The position numbers and the translations under genes are program-made. Shown piece by piece: positions 54,645 to 62,736 of a stretch of 64,000 nucleotides of DNA (its first letter is position 1; every line of letters starts with the position of its first letter). A model generated the notes under the pieces. The model did not search any database, had not been told where the DNA came from, and saw nothing but the letters and a program-made list of their open reading frames with translations. The stretch is from RBC038 sp041390625 (lineage in GTDB: Bacteria; Chloroflexota; Dehalococcoidia; UBA2979), in assembly GCA_041390625.1 (NCBI GenBank), contig JAWKPM010000003.1, positions 186,001-250,000 of the forward strand, read 5' to 3'.

Positions 54645-56591
54645 CTAGACGTCGAGCGTGGCGTACTTCGCGTTGCGCATGATGAAGGCCTTGCGAGGCG
54701 CCACCTCGTCGCCCATCAGGCGGGTGAAGAGCTCGTCCGCCTGCTCGGCGTCGTGCACCTCGACCTTGAGGAGGCTGCGCTTCTCCGGGTCCATCGTCGT
54801 GTCCCAGAGCTGGTCGGCGTTCATCTCGCCGAGGCCCTTGTAACGCTGGAGGCCGATGCGCTTGTCCTTGTTCCGCTCGAAGAACGCGTCGCGCTCCTCG
54901 TCGGTGTAGAGCCAGGTGACGGTGCGCCCGATCGTCGCGCTGTAGAGCGGCGGCTGGGCGATGAAGAGGTAGCCGTCGTTAATCAGCTCTGGCATGAAGC
55001 GGTAGAACAGCGTCAGCAGCAGCGTGCGGATGTGAGCGCCGTCGACGTCTGCGTCGGTCATGATGATGACCTTGTGGTAGCGCAGCTTCGAGGCGTCGTA
55101 CTCGTCGCCAAAGCCGGTCCCGAGCGCCGTGATGATCGTCCGGATGTGCTCGTGCGAGAGCATCTTGTCCAGGCGCGCCTTCTCGACGTTCAGGATCTTT
55201 CCGCGCAGCGGCAGGATCGCCTGCGTGCGCCGGTCGCGCGCGCCCTTCGCTGTGCCGCCGGCCGAGTCGCCCTCGACGAGGTAGATCTCGGAGTGAGCCG
55301 GGTCCGTCTCCGAGCAGTCGGCGAGCTTGCCGGGCAGGGTCGAGCCCTCGAGGACGCCCTTGCGCTGCACAAGGTCGCGGGCCTTGCGCGCCGCCTCACG
55401 AGCGCGGGAAGCCGTCAGCGCCTTCTCGATGATGCGCCGACCGTCGGACGGATTCTCCTCGAGGTGCTGCGAGAGGCTCGCGGCGACGACCGACTCGACG
55501 ATGCCCTTCACCTCGGGGTTGCCGAGGCGGGTCTTCGTCTGCCCCTCGAACTGCGGCTCGCCGATCTTCACGCTGATGACGGCGGACAGCCCCTCGCGGA
55601 CGTCGTCGCCGGACAGGTTGGGGTCGTTGTCCTTCAGGAGCTTGTTCTTGCGGCCGTAGTCGTTGAGCGCACGCGTCAGCGCCGAGCGGAAGCCGGTCAG
55701 ATGGCTACCGCCATCGATGGTCTTGATGCAGTTCGCGAAGGAGTACACCGCCTCGTTGAAGCCGGCGTTGTACTGGATCGCGACCTCGACCATCGTGTCG
55801 TCGCGCTCCTCGAGGACGTAGATGGGGTTCGGGTGGAGGGCGCCCTTCTCGCGGTTGATGTGGCGCACGAAGGCCTCGACGCCTGAGTCGAAGTAGAAGT
55901 TGAGCTCGCGGCCGTCGCCGCGGAGGTCGACGAACTGAATCCAGACGCCCTTCGTCAGGTACGCCATCTCGCGGAAGCGATTCGCCAGCTCGGCGAAGTC
56001 GTAATCGAGCGTCTCGAAGATCTCGCCGTCGGGCAGGAAGCGAATCGTCGTGCCGGAGTCGGCCGGCTTCTCTCCGCGCACCTTCTCGATGTCGCCAGCC
56101 GGTGCGCCGCGATGGTAGCTCTGGCGGTAGAGTGCTCCGCCCGTGCGGACCTCGGCGGTCAGCTCTGTCGAGAGCGCGTTCACCACTGAGGCGCCGACGC
56201 CGTGGAGGCCGCCGGACACCTTGTAGCCACCACCGCCGAACTTGCCGCCGGCGTGGAGCACGGTGAGCACGGTCTCGAGGGCGGAGAGCCCGGTCTTCTG
56301 GTGGCGGTCGACGGGGATGCCGCGCCCGTTGTCCTTCACCGAGACGTGCCCATCGGGCTCGATGGTGATCTCGACGCGGTCGCAGAAGCCGGCCATCGCC
56401 TCGTCGATCGCGTTGTCCACGATCTCGTAGATGAGGTGGTGCAGGCCGCGCGAGTCGGTGGAGCCGATGTACATGCCGGGGCGACGACGGACGGCCTCGA
56501 GCCCCTCGAGCACCTGGATGCTGGAGGCGTTGTACGAGCCGTCGTTCTGTGCGCGGCCGTTGCGGCCGGTGTCACGGGTGGCGGTCGTCAT
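54645..56591 (-). CDS. gyrB: DNA gyrase subunit B
   Basis: A 648-residue GyrB. It has the GHKL ATPase domain (EIVDNAIDEAMAGF, VKDNGRGIPVD, GLHGVGASVVNALS), the transducer region and the TOPRIM domain (EGDSAGG, DADVDGAHIRTLLLT). With GyrA it makes negative supercoils. ATG 56591; the extra upstream open frame is unlike GyrB. A -10 TAGAAT with TGT is at 56731-56723 (minus strand). gyrA is not in the window. Confidence 0.97.
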   Translation of the reverse strand: MTTATRDTGRNGRAQNDGSYNASSIQVLEGLEAVRRRPGMYIGSTDSRGLHHLIYEIVDNAIDEAMAGFCDRVEITIEPDGHVSVKDNGRGIPVDRHQKTGLSALETVLTVLHAGGKFGGGGYKVSGGLHGVGASVVNALSTELTAEVRTGGALYRQSYHRGAPAGDIEKVRGEKPADSGTTIRFLPDGEIFETLDYDFAELANRFREMAYLTKGVWIQFVDLRGDGRELNFYFDSGVEAFVRHINREKGALHPNPIYVLEERDDTMVEVAIQYNAGFNEAVYSFANCIKTIDGGSHLTGFRSALTRALNDYGRKNKLLKDNDPNLSGDDVREGLSAVISVKIGEPQFEGQTKTRLGNPEVKGIVESVVAASLSQHLEENPSDGRRIIEKALTASRAREAARKARDLVQRKGVLEGSTLPGKLADCSETDPAHSEIYLVEGDSAGGTAKGARDRRTQAILPLRGKILNVEKARLDKMLSHEHIRTIITALGTGFGDEYDASKLRYHKVIIMTDADVDGAHIRTLLLTLFYRFMPELINDGYLFIAQPPLYSATIGRTVTWLYTDEERDAFFERNKDKRIGLQRYKGLGEMNADQLWDTTMDPEKRSLLKVEVHDAEQADELFTRLMGDEVAPRKAFIMRNAKYATLDV

Positions 56592-56915
56592 CGAGTATCC
56601 AATCCACGATGCGGCGATGGTGCCGAGAGGCACATGGCGGCGCGAGATGCGGGGTCGAGCAGGTGGGGCGGCGTCGGAGGAGCGGTAGATCGAGCGCTGA
56701 AACGCGGTACACCCACGTACGCATTCTAACATGAAACGCAGTACGGGCCCGGCGAATCCGAGGTCCGGCGACCGCGTTCAGCACGCGACGTAGGTCGATC
56801 GTCGGATTGGCGCCGACTCTACGCGATTCGAAGAGGAGTGGACCTCGTTTGTACTCACGTATGCGCTCGATTTCACCCTCGAGTGGCCCCCGCTCGCTCG
56901 CCGTATCATGACGCG
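56592..56915. promoter_or_regulatory. gyrB-trmO divergent spacer
   Basis: A 324-base gap with no gene. It holds the gyrB extended -10 (TGT-TAGAAT, minus strand 56731-56723), with a leader of about 125 bases, and a trmO -10 TATCAT (56904-56909) whose start would coincide with the ATG at 56916. The left part is high-GC and lacks coding pattern. I see nothing else in it. Confidence 0.5.
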
Positions 56916-57362
56916 ATGAGCCAGGACCCCATCGAGTTGCAGCCGATCGGTATCGTCCGGAACGGTGAGACGGACGTCGCACGGCAAGACTGGTCGCGCG
57001 TCCGCAGCACGATCGAGCTGGCGCCCGACCTCGCCGAGGCGCTACTCGGCCTCGAGGGGTACACGCACCTCATCGTGCTTGGCTGGCTCGACGAGATCCC
57101 CGCGGAGCTACGGGCGCGTCGGCAGGCGTATCCGGCCGGCGACGAGCGGCTGCCGCTGCAGGGCGCGCTCGCGCTGCGAGGCGGTGCGCGGCCGAACCCG
57201 ATCTCGTTCACGGTCTGCCGCCTTCGCCGCATCGAGGGCGCATCCATCGAGGTCGAGGGGCTCGACCTCGTCGACGGCACGCCGGTCCTCGATGTGAAGC
57301 CGTACATCGCGTACTACGACGCCGAGCCGAAGGCGAAGATCCCGAAGTGGGCCGGTGGCTAG
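56916..57362 (+). CDS. trmO: tRNA (N6-threonylcarbamoyladenosine37-N6)-methyltransferase TrmO
   Basis: A 148-residue TrmO/TsaA-like protein. It has IGIVRNGETDVA at the start, the GLEGYTHLIVLGWLDE core and GGARPNPISFTVCRL, then a conserved DLVDGTPVLDVKPYI end. E. coli TrmO adds a methyl to t6A37 of some tRNAs. ATG 56916 gives the family N-terminus. The TATCAT six bases before it suggests a leaderless mRNA. Confidence 0.85.
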   Translation: MSQDPIELQPIGIVRNGETDVARQDWSRVRSTIELAPDLAEALLGLEGYTHLIVLGWLDEIPAELRARRQAYPAGDERLPLQGALALRGGARPNPISFTVCRLRRIEGASIEVEGLDLVDGTPVLDVKPYIAYYDAEPKAKIPKWAGG

Positions 57363-58152
57363 GTCCCGCGGCCCATCGTCGAGGCGGCGGTCGAGCCGTC
57401 GAGGCCTTGCGGCCGGTGCGACAGGGCGCGAGGGTGCGCCAAGATCGCCCGCGCGCCGGTTGCCGAGCCGCGCACGCCTCGAAACGGTGTACCGCGCACT
57501 AGTCGAGATGCACGGGCCACAGCAATGGTGGCCGCACGCCGATGAGGACGGCCGCCTCGAGATCTGCCTCGGCGCGATCCTGACGCAGAACACCTCGTGG
57601 CGCGCCGCTGCGACGTGCCTCGAGCGGCTGCGAGCCGCCGACGCATGGTCGTTCGAGGCGATTCTCGAGCTGCCGCAGGACGTGCTCGCCGACCTCGTGA
57701 GGCCCTCGGGGCACTTCAACACCAAGGCACGGAAGCTGCAGGAGTTCGCGCGCGCGGTCATCGAGGGCTACGGCGGCTCGCTCGACATCCTGCTCGACGG
57801 CGACGCGACCGAGGTGCGCTCGCGACTCCTCGAGATCTGGGGCATCGGACCGGAGACGGCCGACGCGATCACGCTCCATGCCGCGAAGCTGCCGACCTTC
57901 GTCGTTGATGCGTACTCGTACCGGCTCTTCGAGCGCCTCGATCTCGCGCCCGGCGAGCGGAAGTACGAGCTGTATCGCGAGTTCCTGCTTGGACGCATCG
58001 GTCCGGACATCGAGCGGCTGAACGAGTGGCACGCGCTAATCGTCCGCCACGGCCAGGGCATCTGCACCCGCAGCAACCCGCGATGCGAGGAGTGCCTGCT
58101 CTTGCCTCGTTGCCCGTTCGGGCGGGGTGAGACGCGCCTCAACCCTCGCTAG
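57355..58152 (+). CDS. EndoIII-related HhH-GPD glycosylase-like protein
   Basis: A 265-residue protein of the HhH-GPD/EndoIII fold. It has HhH LEIWGIGPETADAI (about 160-173), the catalytic Asp in FVVDAYSYR (D185) and an iron-sulfur cluster loop C-x6-C-x2-C-x5-C near 236-252. The EndoIII Lys of the HhH loop is Glu (E167), as in the MIG-like/COG2231 group, so lyase activity is not expected. The start is GTG 57355, overlapping trmO by eight bases; the basic N-terminus (1-40) is weakly supported. Confidence 0.82.
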   Translation: MARSRGPSSRRRSSRRGLAAGATGREGAPRSPARRLPSRARLETVYRALVEMHGPQQWWPHADEDGRLEICLGAILTQNTSWRAAATCLERLRAADAWSFEAILELPQDVLADLVRPSGHFNTKARKLQEFARAVIEGYGGSLDILLDGDATEVRSRLLEIWGIGPETADAITLHAAKLPTFVVDAYSYRLFERLDLAPGERKYELYREFLLGRIGPDIERLNEWHALIVRHGQGICTRSNPRCEECLLLPRCPFGRGETRLNPR

Positions 58153-58176
58153 GCTGTCGGCAGAAGGCGAGGCAGC

Positions 58177-58734
58177 ATGGAGCTGTACGAGGCGATTCAT
58201 GGGCGGCGCGACATCGAGGCGTTTGGTGAAGCGTGCCCGCCTCGGGAGACGGTCGAGCGGCTGATCGAGGCCGCGACGTGGGCGCCGAACCACCACCACA
58301 CGGAGCCGTGGCGCTTCCACGTGCTCGCCGGTGGAGGACGCGAGGAGATGGCGGACGCCGTTGGTGCCTGGCTTGTCGAGCAGGGCGCCGGCGAAGGGCC
58401 GCCTCGGTCCGCCCGCTCGAAGCTCATGCGCTCGCCCGTCGTGATCGCCGTCGTGCAGCACGGCTCGCCCGATGACCCGGAGCGCGATCGCGAGGACTAC
58501 GCCGCCTGCTACTGCGCGATCCAGAATCTGCTGCTCGCGGCCCACGCCGAGGGCCTCGTCGCTCACCTCAGCACCGGCGCCCTGACGACCTACGAGGGCG
58601 CGCGCGCCTTCCTCGAGGTGGGAGCGGCGGACCGCATCGTCGCCTACATCAACCTCGGCTACGGGCGCGTCGACGCCGAGCCGAAGGCAGGCGTGCGCGA
58701 GCCAGCCGTCGTCGGTTGGCACTGGCCAGACTGA
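58177..58734 (+). CDS. Nitroreductase-family flavoprotein
   Basis: A 185-residue nitroreductase fold: MELYEAIHGRRDIEAFGE, AATWAPNHHHTEPWRF (FMN-binding, about 33-48), LLLAAHAEGLVAHLSTG and a C-terminal IVAYINLGYG. ATG 58177 follows GAGG. The substrate is unknown; BluB-like or nitro/enoate reductase roles are possible. Confidence 0.85.
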   Translation: MELYEAIHGRRDIEAFGEACPPRETVERLIEAATWAPNHHHTEPWRFHVLAGGGREEMADAVGAWLVEQGAGEGPPRSARSKLMRSPVVIAVVQHGSPDDPERDREDYAACYCAIQNLLLAAHAEGLVAHLSTGALTTYEGARAFLEVGAADRIVAYINLGYGRVDAEPKAGVREPAVVGWHWPD

Positions 58735-58756
58735 TGTCCGCGGTGCGCCCGTCGGG

Positions 58757-59119
58757 TTAGGCGGGCTGGAAGATCTCGATCGCGTTCCCCGATGGGTCCT
58801 CGAGCAGGATCTGGCTGCCGCCGGGACCGCTGAGGATGTCGTTGCGGAACGGCAGGCCGGCCTCGCGCAGGTGAGCGACCGTCGCCTCGATGTCATCGAC
58901 CTCGACGACGAAGCGGTTCCAGCCTCCGGGCTCCGGCAAGCGGCCGTCTGGCATCGGGCGGGACGCCGAGGCCGGCGGGCCCGCCAGCCAGAGTGTGAGA
59001 TCGCCTCGGCCGATGATCGCCATCGCGCCGAACTGCTGGCGCACCTCGAAGCCCAGGTGCGAGCAGTAGAAGTCGACCGACTCGGGCACGTCGCGGACGA
59101 TGTAGCGCACGGTCGCCAT
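58757..59119 (-). CDS. VOC/glyoxalase-family protein
   Basis: A 120-residue vicinal oxygen chelate protein: VRYIVRDVPESVDFYCSHLG, DLTLWLAGP, RFVVEVDDIEATVAHLREAG and SGNAIEIFQPA (Glu metal ligand). GGAGG is five bases before the ATG. A single domain with a His/Glu pattern that is incomplete by eye. Function unspecified. Confidence 0.82.
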   Translation of the reverse strand: MATVRYIVRDVPESVDFYCSHLGFEVRQQFGAMAIIGRGDLTLWLAGPPASASRPMPDGRLPEPGGWNRFVVEVDDIEATVAHLREAGLPFRNDILSGPGGSQILLEDPSGNAIEIFQPA

Positions 59120-59225
59120 CAGGACCTCCGATCGCGGTGGACGTCGCATCGTAGTCGAGCGAGACCTCGATGAGCGGCGTGTCCGAGGCGTTGCGCGGGC
59201 AGAGCCGCCCGCAGAGACTGGGCGC

Positions 59226-60317
59226 ATGGACCTGGGCATCATCGGCCTCGCGCGCTCCGGCAAGACCTCGTTCTTCAACGCGGTGACCCGCGGCACGGCC
59301 GAGGTGGGCGCGTACTCCGCTCGGAACGAGCCGAACATTGGCGTCGTGCACGTCCCCGACTCGCGCGTCGATGCGCTCGCGGGGGTGTTCCACCCGAAGA
59401 AGACGACCTACGCCGAGATTCGTTTCGTCGATTACCCGGTGACGGGCTTCGGCGCAGAGGGGCCGGCCGCGAAGTACCTCGCGGAGCTCGCCGGGCTCGA
59501 TGCGCTCGTGCACGTCGTGCGGGCCTTCGAGGACGAATCGGTGCCGCACCCCGAGGTCAGCATCGATCCGCACCGCGACATCGAGGCGCTGGACCTCGAG
59601 CTGACGTTCGCCGACCTCGCGCTGATCGAGCGCCGCCTGACCCGCCTCGAGGCGGAGATGCGGGCGGTGAAGGCGGGCGAGCGCGGGCAGCTCGAGCGGG
59701 ACCGTGACCTCCTCGGCCGCCTCAAAGAGGCGCTCGAGGCCGGGCAGGCGATCCGCACACTGGAGTTCACCGAGGACGAGGCGCGGTCGTTGAACGCGTA
59801 CCAGTTCGTCACGCGCCGCCCTCAGCTGCTCGTCGTGAACATCGGCGAGGGCGACCTCGGAAGCGCCGAGGACATCCAGGCGGAGTACGCCGCTCGCTAC
59901 ACGACCCCGGCCGTCTCGGTCGTCGCGCTCTGCGCGAAGATCGAGGCCGAGCTCTCGCGCCTCGAGCCAGCCGAGGCGGCGGAGTTCCGTCGCGACCTCG
60001 GGCTCGCCGACGCCTCACCGCTCGACCGGGCGATCCGCACGGCGTACGAGCTGCTCGGTCTGCAGTCCTTCCTGACGGCCGGCGAGGACGAATGTCGGGC
60101 GTGGACGGTCGCTCGCGGCGCCAGTGCGCCCGAGGCGGCGGGTAAGATTCACTCGGACCTCGAGAAGGGCTTCATTCGCGCCGAAGTCGCGCGCTGGGAT
60201 GAGCTTGTCGAGGCCGGGTCGACCGCGGAGCTGAAGAAGCGCGGGCGGCTGCGCACGGAAGGCAAGTCCTACGTCGTCCAGGACGGCGACGTCCTGAACA
60301 TCCTGTTCAACCTCTAG
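59226..60317 (+). CDS. ychF: YchF/Ola1-type P-loop ATPase, divergent
   Basis: A 363-residue YchF-family protein: P-loop GLARSGKTS (about 7-15; others have GLPNVGKST), a G3-region DYPVTGFGAEG rather than DxAGLVxGASxGEG, NIGE at the G4 position, a coiled-coil (about 120-160) and a C-terminal TGS domain. It contacts ribosomes and hydrolyses ATP. A GxxxxSGKT-variant subclass of this kind occurs in some high-GC and Chloroflexota genomes, from memory. ATG 59226. Confidence 0.88.
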   Translation: MDLGIIGLARSGKTSFFNAVTRGTAEVGAYSARNEPNIGVVHVPDSRVDALAGVFHPKKTTYAEIRFVDYPVTGFGAEGPAAKYLAELAGLDALVHVVRAFEDESVPHPEVSIDPHRDIEALDLELTFADLALIERRLTRLEAEMRAVKAGERGQLERDRDLLGRLKEALEAGQAIRTLEFTEDEARSLNAYQFVTRRPQLLVVNIGEGDLGSAEDIQAEYAARYTTPAVSVVALCAKIEAELSRLEPAEAAEFRRDLGLADASPLDRAIRTAYELLGLQSFLTAGEDECRAWTVARGASAPEAAGKIHSDLEKGFIRAEVARWDELVEAGSTAELKKRGRLRTEGKSYVVQDGDVLNILFNL

Positions 60318-60325
60318 GCGGAGGC

Positions 60326-60718
60326 ATGCCGGGATGGCTCCAGGTCATCCTCGGTCTCGCGGCGCTGATCCTCGTGCTGCTCGCGCTGGCGGCGTGGATC
60401 GCATGGCGCGACCCGCGCGTGCGCCTCGTGATGCGCCTGTTGTGGCGGCTCCGTAGCCCGCAACGGGTGCGGGCCATCTGGGCGGTGGCGCGCGATCCTC
60501 GAGTGCCGTGGGTCGCACGAGCGATCCCGATCGTCCTCGTGGCGTATCTCGCGATGCCCTTCGATGTCATCCCGGACTTCATCCCCGTCCTCGGGCAGCT
60601 CGATGACGCAGCGGTCGTTGGGTTCGCGATCTGGCTGCTCGTGCGGCTCGTACCGGAGGAAGTGATCGAGGAACACCTGCGACCGCCGCAGAACGGCGGT
60701 GATGCGGGGGCCGTATGA
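60326..60718 (+). CDS. DUF1232 (YkvA-like) membrane protein
   Basis: A 130-residue protein with an N-terminal membrane helix (about 4-26), then the DUF1232 core PVLGQLDDAAVVGFAIWLL preceded by AYLAMPFDVIPDFIP (about 76-108). ATG 60326 is eight bases after ychF stops. The next gene is a clear paralogue in tandem. The role of DUF1232 proteins is unknown. Confidence 0.8.
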   Translation: MPGWLQVILGLAALILVLLALAAWIAWRDPRVRLVMRLLWRLRSPQRVRAIWAVARDPRVPWVARAIPIVLVAYLAMPFDVIPDFIPVLGQLDDAAVVGFAIWLLVRLVPEEVIEEHLRPPQNGGDAGAV

Positions 60719-60748
60719 TCCGCGGGCCATCGAAGGGCGGTGGGCCGA

Positions 60749-61177
60749 ATGCCCGTCCTGATCGCGCTACTCGTGCTGCTCGGCCTCACGCTGGCCCTCG
60801 GTTGGCTCGGGCTTGCCTCGGAGCGCGCGCCTCGCGTGGCGGCGGTGCTGCCGAGGCTCAATCGCCTCTCGCACGGGCAACGAGGGCGCCTCGGCGTCTG
60901 GGTCGCGAAGGACCCTCGCTTTCCGTGGGGGATCCGCATTCTCCCGCTGACCGCGTTCGTCTACTGGGTGACGCCGATCGACCTCATTCCCGACGGCATC
61001 CCACGCATCGGCTACCTCGACGACCGCGCCATCCTCGCGCTGTCGCTGCGCCTCGCGCTGCGAGGACGGGGCGCCGAGTACTTCGAGGAGCACCTCCAGC
61101 GGGTCGAGTACCTGCAGGAGCTGCGCGACGCGCAGGACGAGGGGGCACCCGAAGAAGAGGACCCCGCGCCGCTATGA
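60749..61177 (+). CDS. DUF1232 (YkvA-like) membrane protein, tandem paralogue
   Basis: A 142-residue protein with a membrane helix (about 4-24) and the same DUF1232 core (VYWVTPIDLIPDGIP then YLDDRAILALSLRLAL) as its neighbour, plus an acidic tail (EEEDPAPL). ATG 60749 is preferred; GTG 60740 is an alternative. The pair probably arose by duplication. Confidence 0.78.
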   Translation: MPVLIALLVLLGLTLALGWLGLASERAPRVAAVLPRLNRLSHGQRGRLGVWVAKDPRFPWGIRILPLTAFVYWVTPIDLIPDGIPRIGYLDDRAILALSLRLALRGRGAEYFEEHLQRVEYLQELRDAQDEGAPEEEDPAPL

Positions 61178-61178
61178 T
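61173..61178 (+). promoter_or_regulatory. Candidate -10 box for the XdhC gene (leaderless)
   Basis: TATGAT ends six bases before ATG 61185, so the transcript start would fall on the start codon. The same spacing is seen at trmO. Confidence 0.4.
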
Positions 61179-61184
61179 GCGCCG

Positions 61185-62048
61185 ATGAATCAGGCTCCCC
61201 AGTCCGCCTTCGATCCCGAGGCAGCACGCCAGATCGTGGAGGCGGTCGAACAGGCCCTCGACGGCGGCTCGCCCGTGGCGGTCGCGACCGTGACGCACCC
61301 GCACGACACCTCGCTGCGGCCGGGCGCGAAGCTCCTCGTGCGTCCCGACGCCGAGCGGCTCGGCGCGATCGACGGCGGGTCGCTCGATGAGCAGATCGCC
61401 TCGATCGCTCTCGAGCAGATGACGACCCTCCCTCGGATCAACGTGCAGACGCTCTGGATCGCGCCGGACGGCGGCATCGCGAATCGACGTTCGCAGGCAG
61501 CGGCGGGCGCGGCGACGGTGATGGTCGAGCTCTTCGAGGCGCCGGCGCGCCTCGTGATCGTGGGTGCAGGCCACGTCGGACTCGCGTTGGCGACCGTGGG
61601 CGAGCAGTGCGGCTTCTCGGTGGCCGTCTTCGACGACCGCGAGGACTTCGCGAACCGCGAGCGCCTGCCGATGGCCGATCACGTCTACGCTGGCGACCTC
61701 GATGTGGGCCTCGAGGAGTTCGGCCTCGGTGGGTCGGACTACATCGTGCTGGTGTCGCGCGGTCACCAGGTCGATGAGCTGGCGCTTCGACGCACGGTGG
61801 GCCGCGGCGCCGCCTACGTCGGGATGATCGGGAGTCGACGCCGCACGGGCACGGTGCTGGCGCACCTCCTCGAGGACGGCTTCGCCCGCGAAGACCTCGA
61901 GGCCGTGCATACGCCCATCGGGATCGACATCGGAGCGGAGACGCCGGAGGAGATCGCAGTCTCGATCATGGCGGAGATCATCATGGTGCGGCGGGGCGGC
62001 ACCGGTGAGCAGATGAAGACGCGCCGAGGACCCCTCGGAACGACATAA
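61185..62048 (+). CDS. XdhC/CoxI-family molybdoenzyme maturation protein
   Basis: A 287-residue XdhC/CoxI protein. The N-terminal part (about 20-75) is the XdhC_CoxI domain and the C-terminal Rossmann domain has LVIVGAGHVGLALATVGEQ (about 125-145) and AYVGMIGSRRR (about 205). It inserts sulfurated molybdenum cofactor into hydroxylases of the xanthine/CO dehydrogenase type. It ends before a terminator-like hairpin and the next gene. Confidence 0.88.
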   Translation: MNQAPQSAFDPEAARQIVEAVEQALDGGSPVAVATVTHPHDTSLRPGAKLLVRPDAERLGAIDGGSLDEQIASIALEQMTTLPRINVQTLWIAPDGGIANRRSQAAAGAATVMVELFEAPARLVIVGAGHVGLALATVGEQCGFSVAVFDDREDFANRERLPMADHVYAGDLDVGLEEFGLGGSDYIVLVSRGHQVDELALRRTVGRGAAYVGMIGSRRRTGTVLAHLLEDGFAREDLEAVHTPIGIDIGAETPEEIAVSIMAEIIMVRRGGTGEQMKTRRGPLGTT

Positions 62049-62368
62049 AACAACCTCGGCAAGGGCTTCCCACGAGGTGTATCGTTGAATCTGTCGCAGG
62101 AGTGATTCGGCGGACGCAAATGACCGCCGAAGCGGATACCCGCTCCGACGGCCATTCAATCGCCAGTTCCCTCTGGGGCACGGGGGTCGAGAAATCGGCC
62201 CTCGTGCTTTTGTACAGGGGATACGGTGCGCGGCACCGCCTCGGATCTGTCGGATTCCCGCGAACTCCAGATCGTGACCACGGCCGTCATGCGAGGCGCA
62301 CCGTCCGAACTTGCTACAATTGATGTGGTCCGAGCGCGTGAAACGCGCTGGATCACGAGGAGGTCGAG
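62049..62368 (+). promoter_or_regulatory. Spacer between the two XdhC genes
   Basis: A 320-base non-coding gap holding a terminator (62179-62211) for the first XdhC gene and an extended -10 TGCTACAAT (62312-62320) for the second, with a start near 62327 and a leader of about 42 bases containing GAGGAGG. Nothing else is recognisable. Confidence 0.55.
62179..62211 (+). terminator. Intrinsic terminator of the first XdhC gene
   Basis: CACGGGGGTC (62179-62188) pairs with GGCCCTCGTG (62197-62206), with two G-U pairs and an eight-base loop, followed by CTTTT (62207-62211). Confidence 0.7.
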
Positions 62369-62683
62369 ATGTCCAAGGAACTCTTCGCCGAGATCCGGAA
62401 GGCGCAGCAGTCGGGCGAGGTCCGCGTGCTCGCGACCGTCGCCGACACTCGCGGCTCGACTCCCCGCAAGGCAGGGGCACACCTGCTCCTGCGGCCGGAT
62501 GGCACCTTCAGCGGCACCATCGGCGGCGGCTGTGGCGAAGCCGAGGTGTGGCAGGAAGCCATGCTGACGATGCAGGATGGCACGCCGCGCCTGGTGACCG
62601 TGGATCTGACCGAGCCCGTCGACGGCGAGGACAAGATCTGCGGCGGCGTCATGGACGTGTTCATCGAGCGCGTTTCCGGCTAG
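62369..62683 (+). CDS. Stand-alone XdhC N-terminal domain protein (CoxF/CoxI-like)
   Basis: A 104-residue protein consisting only of the XdhC_CoxI N-terminal domain: ATVADTRGSTPRKAGAHLLL, a Gly-rich GTIGGGCGEAEV loop and a C-terminal GGVMDVFIE strand. It lacks the Rossmann half seen in 61185-62048, so the cluster splits or duplicates this function. GAGGAGG precedes ATG 62369. It is followed by coxD- and coxE-like genes. Confidence 0.85.
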   Translation: MSKELFAEIRKAQQSGEVRVLATVADTRGSTPRKAGAHLLLRPDGTFSGTIGGGCGEAEVWQEAMLTMQDGTPRLVTVDLTEPVDGEDKICGGVMDVFIERVSG

Positions 62684-62736
62684 GCTTGCCGGCCTCCGGC
62701 ACCACCCCATCGAGCCGAGTTCACACCGGACGGGCA

